From positions 1-64,000 of the forward strand of contig CACYZF010000006.1 in the NCBI GenBank assembly GCA_902778895.1: a stretch of 64,000 nt of DNA. Reading direction: 5' to 3'. The notes below the pieces were generated by a model. It was not told where the DNA came from, did no database searches, and saw nothing but the letters and a program-made list of their open reading frames with translations. The position numbers and the translations under genes were made by a program. How positions within the stretch are numbered: the stretch's first letter is position 1; each line of letters opens with the position of its first letter. Origin of the DNA: an uncultured bacterium (GTDB lineage Bacteria; Verrucomicrobiota; Lentisphaeria; Victivallales; UBA1829). This document shows, in pieces, positions 59,564 to 64,000 of the stretch.

Positions 59564-59925
59564 ATTAAGCCCCTTTCGATAAGAAGTTTGAGAACGGTTC
59601 GCGCTTGTTTGAGTTCTTTCTTAGGTATCTTTTCGGTTTTCTTTACATAGCCATGTATGCCATAAACAATGTCATACCGACCATAGACATAGAAAACACG
59701 GATATTTCCGGTTTGGATCACGCGGATTGCAAAAAGATCATCATCCCCGCCTATTTTCTCTCCGTACGGATACTCCAGAAAGCCGTTTTCCTCAAGCATC
59801 CATATAAGGCTGTTAAGCTCCTGTTTGACATCCCCAGGCAAATCCCGCAGAAAGACTCTAACAGGGTTCATAAGCTCAAAGTGTTTTTTTTTTTTCGGTA
59901 TCGGCGGCATATTGGATGCAGGCAT
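59560..59925 (-). CDS. RelE/HigB-type toxin
   Basis: 121 residues. RelE-like fold by pattern: VRVFLRDLPGDVKQELNSLI, MLEENGFLEYPYGEKIG, DDDLFAIRVIQTGNIRVFYV, GRYDIVYGIHGYVKKTEKIP, then KELKQARTVLKLLIERGL. This is the phage Gp49/HigB branch, in which members cut mRNA on the ribosome. A KKKK run near residue 11 comes from a 13-base T tract on the plus strand that could slip. The start at 59925 has GGAG upstream. The activity is inferred from the family. Confidence 0.85.
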   Translation of the reverse strand: MPASNMPPIPKKKKHFELMNPVRVFLRDLPGDVKQELNSLIWMLEENGFLEYPYGEKIGGDDDLFAIRVIQTGNIRVFYVYGRYDIVYGIHGYVKKTEKIPKKELKQARTVLKLLIERGLI

Positions 59926-59949
59926 GATTGTTTGCTCCGTTTCCCCTAT

Positions 59950-59978
59950 AAAGTATATCCGATCGGATACTTTTTCAA
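59950..59978 (-). promoter_or_regulatory. Toxin-antitoxin promoter with operator in the spacer
   Basis: On the minus strand TTGAAA (59973-59978), 17 bp, TACTTT (59950-59955; an alternative -10 TATACT is at 59952-59957). The spacer holds a perfect 14 bp palindrome TATCCGATCGGATA (59956-59969). An XRE antitoxin dimer bound there would block the polymerase. Confidence 0.7.
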
Positions 59979-60129
59979 GCCCTGTTTCCCACTTTTTTCA
60001 AAAAAAGAAGCCCGGCATGCCAAAGGTTCCGGCGGCGCCGTTTGTGGGATGTCCGAGCAGAGCCGGATACCGCATTGGAAGGACCGCGTGCCGGACACGG
60101 AAAAGTCCGGGGAAAAACGCGTTCTGAAC

Positions 60130-60157
60130 TTGTAATTTCTGAATTATGTGCTACTTT
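60130..60157 (+). promoter_or_regulatory. Promoter of the EIIA-CBS gene
   Basis: TTGTAA (60130-60135), 16 bp, TACTTT (60152-60157), ~55 bases before the start codon; moderate match. Confidence 0.4.
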
Positions 60158-60212
60158 AAAAGGATTTTACTTTTTTAAATCACATGGAACCACCCAGGAG
60201 GTTATCCCCACC

Positions 60213-61169
60213 ATGAGTGAAACGAAGAACGAGTTTTCGGACTACCTGTTTGCGAACAACATCGCCTGCGGCGTGACGGAATCCGACGGTGCAAAAGTCA
60301 TCGGCATGCTGCTGGATATGCTCAAGCGCCATTTCCCCCAGCTCAACATCGAAGAAGCCCGCGCCGAGATCGAGAAACGCGAAAAAGTCTTCCCGTGCAT
60401 TGTGGCCCCCGGCCTCGCCGTGCCGCACGCCCGCATCGCCGGGCTCGAGAAGCCGATGATCGCCATCGCGTGCAGCCCGACCGGGATCACCTACGGCGGC
60501 AAGGATAATATGTCCACGCAGGTCATCTCCCTGAACATGAACGTGTTCATCAACGTGATGGTTCTGATTCTGTCCCCGCTGGAAGACCCGAACCTGCACC
60601 TGCAGGTCATGTCCATGCTGGCGAAATCGTTCTCCGATCCCGTGAGCATCCGCCAAGTCGCCGGACTGAGGACTCCGGCGGAAGTCAGCTCGTTCTTCGC
60701 CACCGGACAGATCAAGATGCCGGAATACCTGCTCGCGAAAGACGTGATGCGCACCGACTTCACCCCGCTTCACGAGACGGACACCATCCGCGAGGCGATC
60801 GACATTTTCGCCACCACCCAGAGCGCGTCCCTGCCGGTGATCGACTCCGTGGGCGACCTGCGCGGCGTGCTGTCGCTGAAGGACATCCTGACCTACACGC
60901 TGCCGGAACACCTCCTCTGGATGGAGAACCTTTCCCCGATCTACCGCTTCCAGCCGTTCGTCGACCTGCTGAAGAGCGCCAGCGACACGCGCGTCTCCGA
61001 CATCATGCAGGAGCTCGGCGAGCCGGTTTCGGAAGACGTCCCGGCGATCCAGCTGGCGAAACTCTTCCTGGAACAGGAGACGGCGCAACTCATCATCACG
61101 GACGCGAACGGCCGCCTGGCCGGTCTGGTCTCCCTGCGCGAATTCTGCGCGAAGTTCTTCTGGGAATGA
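60213..61169 (+). CDS. PTS EIIA (fructose/nitrogen type) domain fused to two CBS domains
   Basis: 318 residues from the ATG at 60213 (AGGAGG upstream). Residues ~1-155 are an EIIA type-2 domain with the phosphoacceptor His in PGLAVPHARIAGLEKPMIAI and the end MSMLAKSFSDPVSIRQV. Residues ~180-240 and ~265-318 are CBS domains (AKDVMRTDFTPLHETDTIRE; PVIDSVGDLRGVLSLKDIL; IITDANGRLAGLVSLREF), which bind adenosyl nucleotides. No EIIB or EIIC is present, so it is a regulator, not a sugar importer subunit. The permease gene follows after 47 bases and is the likely target. Confidence 0.88.
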   Translation: MSETKNEFSDYLFANNIACGVTESDGAKVIGMLLDMLKRHFPQLNIEEARAEIEKREKVFPCIVAPGLAVPHARIAGLEKPMIAIACSPTGITYGGKDNMSTQVISLNMNVFINVMVLILSPLEDPNLHLQVMSMLAKSFSDPVSIRQVAGLRTPAEVSSFFATGQIKMPEYLLAKDVMRTDFTPLHETDTIREAIDIFATTQSASLPVIDSVGDLRGVLSLKDILTYTLPEHLLWMENLSPIYRFQPFVDLLKSASDTRVSDIMQELGEPVSEDVPAIQLAKLFLEQETAQLIITDANGRLAGLVSLREFCAKFFWE

Positions 61170-61216
61170 CCGCGGCGCAACGAATACGAGATAACTAAAG
61201 AAAGGTTACAGATACC

Positions 61217-63007
61217 ATGTCGGAAGAATCCTCCTCCATTTCCGTCAAATACTTTGTTTCGCGTTTCCTGATCCTGCTGGCTGTGAGCCTGACCGTGGGC
61301 CTCGGCGGCTTCTTCTCCCACGCGCTCGAATCGCACCAGGCCGTGGCCTGCGCGGTGTTCATCGGCCTCATCATGGGCACGCTGTTCTTCTGGAAGTTCC
61401 GCCTGGCGCTGGCGTTCCTCGGCCTCGCGGTCCTGATCTTCACCGGTTCGCTGGACATCCCGCACTTCGTGCAGTCGTCCTCGCTGGAAGTGATCCTGTT
61501 CCTGGTCGGCATGATGGTGATCGTGGGCGCGCTGCGCGACCTCGGCTTCTTCACGTGGATCGTGCAGCTGATCGTGGAAATGCCGAACCTCTCCGGGATG
61601 AAGTTCATCACGGTCACGAGCGTGGCGTCCGCGCTGCTCGCCTGCGCCGTCGATGAAGTTACTTCCATCATCTTCATCTCCACCCTGATCTTCCAGGTGT
61701 GCGACCGCCTGAAACTGAACCCGACCCCGTACATCCTGATCGCCGTGCTCGCCACGAACATCGGCAGCTCCGGCACCATGATGGGCAACCCGGTCGGCAT
61801 CTACATCGGCACGAAGGGCGGCCTCACGTTCGGCGACTTCATGCTGTGGTCGTTCCCGATCATGCTCGTCTCGCTGTTCGCTGTGATCGCGCTGCTCCTC
61901 TTCATCTTCCGCAAGGACCTGAAGAAGTTCGACGAGAGCCTGCAGAACCGCCTCGCGCAGGGGCTTTCGCTCGCTCCCCGCGTGAAAGTGCCGTACAAGC
62001 CCGGCCTGATCCTCCTGGTCTGCACCGTGTGCGCCATCGCCTCCCACCACCCGACCGAAGAGCTCCTCGGCCTGCCGAAGAACACCGTGCTCATCGTGGC
62101 GCCGCTCGTCTGCTCCGGTATCGTGATGATCATCAAGCAGAACCGCGCCCGCTACTACATCGAACGCGAGGTCGACTGGTGGACGCTCATCTTCTTCATG
62201 CTTCTCTTCGCCGTCGCCGGCACGCTCGAATACACCGAGGTCGACAAGGTCATGGCGAGCGGATTCTCCAAAATCTGCGGCACCAGCCCCTATGAGCTCG
62301 TCCCGTTCATCTTCTTCACCTCCGCCGTCGGGTCCGCGTTCGTCGACAACGTGATCTTCGTTGCGGCGTTCTGCCCCGTGATTGAACAGCTCTCCCTGAG
62401 CGTGAAGGACTTCCCGCTGTGGTGGGCGCTCCTCTTCGGCGCATGCTTCGGCGGCAACATCACCATGATCGGCAGCACGGCGAACATCGTGGCGCTCGGC
62501 ATGCTCGAGAAACGTCCGTCCGCCTCGCACGTCACCTTCATGAAATGGCTCGCGGTCGGCCTCCCCGCCACGCTGCTTTCCGGCGTGATCGTCGTCGGCA
62601 CGCTCCTGCTGCTGGAACCGTCCATGGCGGACCGTCCCGCCGACCTGAACTTCGCGAAGGTCGAAAAGTCGACCGGCCGCGAATTCTGCAACAAGCTCGC
62701 CACGTTCGAAGTCGCCGGCGTCCGCGCGTACGATGAGAACAGCGCCTCCGTTCCCGACCAGTCCCTGATCACGGGAAGCGCCATCGAAGGCGGGGCTGAC
62801 CTCATGTTCGGCGATAAGCCGCACACCCTCGCGACCGCCTACGGCAAGAACGAAGGCGAGGCCATCGCCGTGGCGCTGCCCGAGGGCTTCGAGCTGACCG
62901 ATTCCCCGCTGACCCTCACCGGCACGATGTACACCGTGCCCGAGACCGAGGCGAAGTATCCCGTCCTGCTCGTCGTGAAGGAAGCGAAAGCCCCCAAGAC
63001 GAAGTAA
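61217..63007 (+). CDS. NhaD/ArsB-type ion transporter with soluble C-terminal extension
   Basis: 596 residues. About twelve membrane segments span residues ~12-475 in two inverted halves: FRLALAFLGLAVLIFTGSLD, EVILFLVGMMVIVGALRDLG, LLACAVDEVTSIIFISTLIF, ATNIGSSGTMMGNPVGIYIG in the first, and GSAFVDNVIFVAAFCPVIEQ, GACFGGNITMIGSTANIVAL in the second. The paired NxGSS/GNP and GGNxTMIGSTAN motifs are those of the ion transporter superfamily (NhaD, ArsB, SLC13). A ~115-residue soluble tail (EKSTGREFCNKLATFEVAGV onward, two beta segments) is not part of the usual family. The substrate could be Na+/H+ or an anion. It is likely controlled by the EIIA-CBS protein. Confidence 0.88.
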   Translation: MSEESSSISVKYFVSRFLILLAVSLTVGLGGFFSHALESHQAVACAVFIGLIMGTLFFWKFRLALAFLGLAVLIFTGSLDIPHFVQSSSLEVILFLVGMMVIVGALRDLGFFTWIVQLIVEMPNLSGMKFITVTSVASALLACAVDEVTSIIFISTLIFQVCDRLKLNPTPYILIAVLATNIGSSGTMMGNPVGIYIGTKGGLTFGDFMLWSFPIMLVSLFAVIALLLFIFRKDLKKFDESLQNRLAQGLSLAPRVKVPYKPGLILLVCTVCAIASHHPTEELLGLPKNTVLIVAPLVCSGIVMIIKQNRARYYIEREVDWWTLIFFMLLFAVAGTLEYTEVDKVMASGFSKICGTSPYELVPFIFFTSAVGSAFVDNVIFVAAFCPVIEQLSLSVKDFPLWWALLFGACFGGNITMIGSTANIVALGMLEKRPSASHVTFMKWLAVGLPATLLSGVIVVGTLLLLEPSMADRPADLNFAKVEKSTGREFCNKLATFEVAGVRAYDENSASVPDQSLITGSAIEGGADLMFGDKPHTLATAYGKNEGEAIAVALPEGFELTDSPLTLTGTMYTVPETEAKYPVLLVVKEAKAPKTK

Positions 63008-63036
63008 GACGGAATCGTTCCGATCCGCTTTTTTCC

Positions 63037-63075
63037 GGAAGCCGGCGAACTCATCTTCGCCGGCTTCCTTTTTTC
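63037..63075 (+). terminator. Terminator after the transporter gene
   Basis: GGAAGCCGGCGAA (63037-63049), loop CTCATC, TTCGCCGGCTTCC (63056-63068), then TTTTTT. A perfect 13 bp stem; the strongest terminator in the window. Confidence 0.95.
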
Positions 63076-63096
63076 TTTCTTTTTCGCGGAAACGGG

Positions 63097-63125
63097 TTGA
63101 CTTTTTTCTTATGTGGTGATACCTT
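63097..63125 (+). promoter_or_regulatory. Promoter of the acidic exported protein gene
   Basis: TTGACT (63097-63102), 17 bp, TACCTT (63120-63125). It would give a leader of about 225 bases before 63357. Confidence 0.5.
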
Positions 63126-63161
63126 TTTGAATCGGAATCGCCATAGTTGGATAAATATTCG

Positions 63162-63228
63162 CAAGTCCGGCGGCCCATGGTTCGCCCATGGCTCAAACTT
63201 GGCAGGTCCGGGTTGGTAGCGTCCCCGG
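63162..63228 (+). other. Candidate structured 5' leader
   Basis: Two hairpins in the leader. The first has CAAGT (63162-63166) with ACTTG (63197-63201) outside and GCC-c-ATGG / CCAT-GGC (63173-63180 / 63186-63192) inside. The second pairs CCGGG (63208-63212) with CCCGG (63224-63228). No known riboswitch pattern was recognised. The remaining gap 63229-63356 shows nothing further. Confidence 0.35.
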
Positions 63229-63356
63229 CATGGCGGTTTCGACTCAATGAAAATTGGTCCCGGATGATCTTGTTTCTCTTTCGTTTGCGGGACTTACAAC
63301 AATATTACGGTCTTCGTCCGCATCGGCGGCCGGGCGGGGACGGAAAGGCAGGTCCT

Positions 63357-64000
63357 ATGAAACATACCGTCCGTCAGCTGATCGTTCTTATTGCGGCTAT
63401 CTTTCTGTGCGCCCTGACCGCGCCTGCGCAGGGGCAGACCTCCGCGCCCGCCGCCGTGCCCGTTGCAACGGAAAAAGCCGCGCCCGTGAATGAGACCTCG
63501 CCTGCGAAAGAAGAAGCCCCCGCGCCCGCCGGTTCCGATTCGTACCAGTATTTCGAGTATCAGGTCATCGCGGTCCCGAAAAAGGTGCTTGCCGCCGCCG
63601 CGAAGTCCATGAAGCTCCCGGAGGACTCCCAGCCGACGGACGAGCTTCTGCCCGCGATCTATAAGGAGGGCGGCTACCGCGTGATCGGGTATTCCGCCGG
63701 GTATTCGGCGGCCAGCGCTCCCGTCGCGTTCAAGATGTCCCGTTCGGAGTATTTCCCCGATTTCTACATCATGCCGAAAAGCGCTCCCGATATCGCTTCG
63801 CTCACCGACCGCGAGCTTCCGCCGCCCGCCATGGACGACGAGGACGATGAGGATATGAATATTATTCCGCACGATCCGGGCGACGATGCCGGGGACAACG
63901 GCGACGACGGCGGAGAAGAGGATGAAGAGGACGATTCCTCCGACGATTCCGGCAGCGACGGTTCGTACAACAACCTCGCGAGCGTCTTCCCGTTCTTCGG
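63357..64000 (+). CDS. Acidic exported protein, cut by the window end
   Basis: 214 residues are visible from the ATG at 63357. A signal peptide (KHTVRQLIVLIAAIFLCALT, cleavage near APAQG) is followed by an Ala/Pro/Glu-rich stretch, then a folded part (SYQYFEYQVIAVPKKVLAAA, EGGYRVIGYSAGYSAASAPV, SEYFPDFYIMPKSA), then a strongly acidic Asp/Glu/Gly tract (residues ~160-200) and the start of another segment (YNNLASVFPFF). The family is not recognised; the folded part could be an N-domain of a secretin-like or pilus protein, but that is a guess. Acidic Gly tracts can bind calcium. Confidence 0.75.
   Translation, partial: MKHTVRQLIVLIAAIFLCALTAPAQGQTSAPAAVPVATEKAAPVNETSPAKEEAPAPAGSDSYQYFEYQVIAVPKKVLAAAAKSMKLPEDSQPTDELLPAIYKEGGYRVIGYSAGYSAASAPVAFKMSRSEYFPDFYIMPKSAPDIASLTDRELPPPAMDDEDDEDMNIIPHDPGDDAGDNGDDGGEEDEEDDSSDDSGSDGSYNNLASVFPFF

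Noticed and set aside
63162..63228. Cyclic-di-GMP or other known riboswitch
   Set aside because: None of the conserved boxes of the known classes was found; only hairpins can be supported.

Overview
The window is a 64 kb chromosomal segment of a high-GC Gram-negative bacterium. LpxC and FabZ indicate lipid A. An mraZ-rsmH-ftsL-ftsI cluster indicates peptidoglycan. TolB, many lipoproteins, secretin-like proteins and an AsmA-like protein indicate a double membrane. The mix of a Tad apparatus with FHA domains, PEGA lipoproteins, an FHA-TadA fusion and an EIIA-CBS protein beside a permease suggests the PVC group, perhaps Lentisphaerota or Kiritimatiellota. That placement is inference from gene style, not from a marker phylogeny. 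No rRNA, tRNA, CRISPR array, insertion sequence or prophage was seen.

Layout, left to right. 1-5.6 kb: a truncated Gly/Pro-rich exported protein, then a minus-strand operon of two paralogous secretin-like proteins and a MarR regulator, then a small lipoprotein. 5.7-12.7 kb: rsmI with a novel small-domain gene, and a hisF, Sel1-repeat, tolB, folC operon. 12.8-16.9 kb: the division cluster with an unusually clear MraZ operator array. 17.3-24.1 kb: ruvA, birA, dciA, a small membrane protein, cimA, then phoA with yibE/F. 24.3-31.2 kb, plus strand: fabH, rlmI, an orphan DppB-type permease, and an AT-richer gene for a large membrane protein with three tandem C-terminal repeats. 31.2-36.4 kb, minus strand: miaA, yebC, ruvC, psd, pssA and a sugar-nucleotide epimerase. 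36.5-47.6 kb, plus strand: lpxC, a double fabZ, then a Tad locus (cpaB, FHA-tadA, tadB, tadC, DUF192, FHA protein, PEGA lipoprotein), rsmG and a NIF3-type gene. 48-50 kb: queD, pdxA and a second copy of the novel small domain behind a histone-like tail. 50-54 kb: a 1302-residue AsmA-like protein. 54-57.7 kb: adk-map-infA, HU and hisS. 57.7-60 kb: structured repeats, a duplicated-domain membrane-anchored protein and a toxin-antitoxin pair. 60-64 kb: an EIIA-CBS protein with an anion-permease-like transporter, then a truncated acidic exported protein.

Most promoters share one form: a -35 like TTGAAA or TTGATT, a 16-17 bp spacer and a -10 of TATATT. They often decide between alternative starts. 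Most genes are conserved housekeeping genes of the cell envelope, translation, and DNA repair.

The least explained material is: a covarying intergenic hairpin repeat present at two sites; the paralogous small domain at 6.6 and 49.6 kb; the tandem repeats of the 28-31 kb protein; the FabZ duplication whose two halves keep complementary motifs; and the secretin pair with a palindrome over its promoter. Functions are assigned by reading motifs only; no database search was possible.
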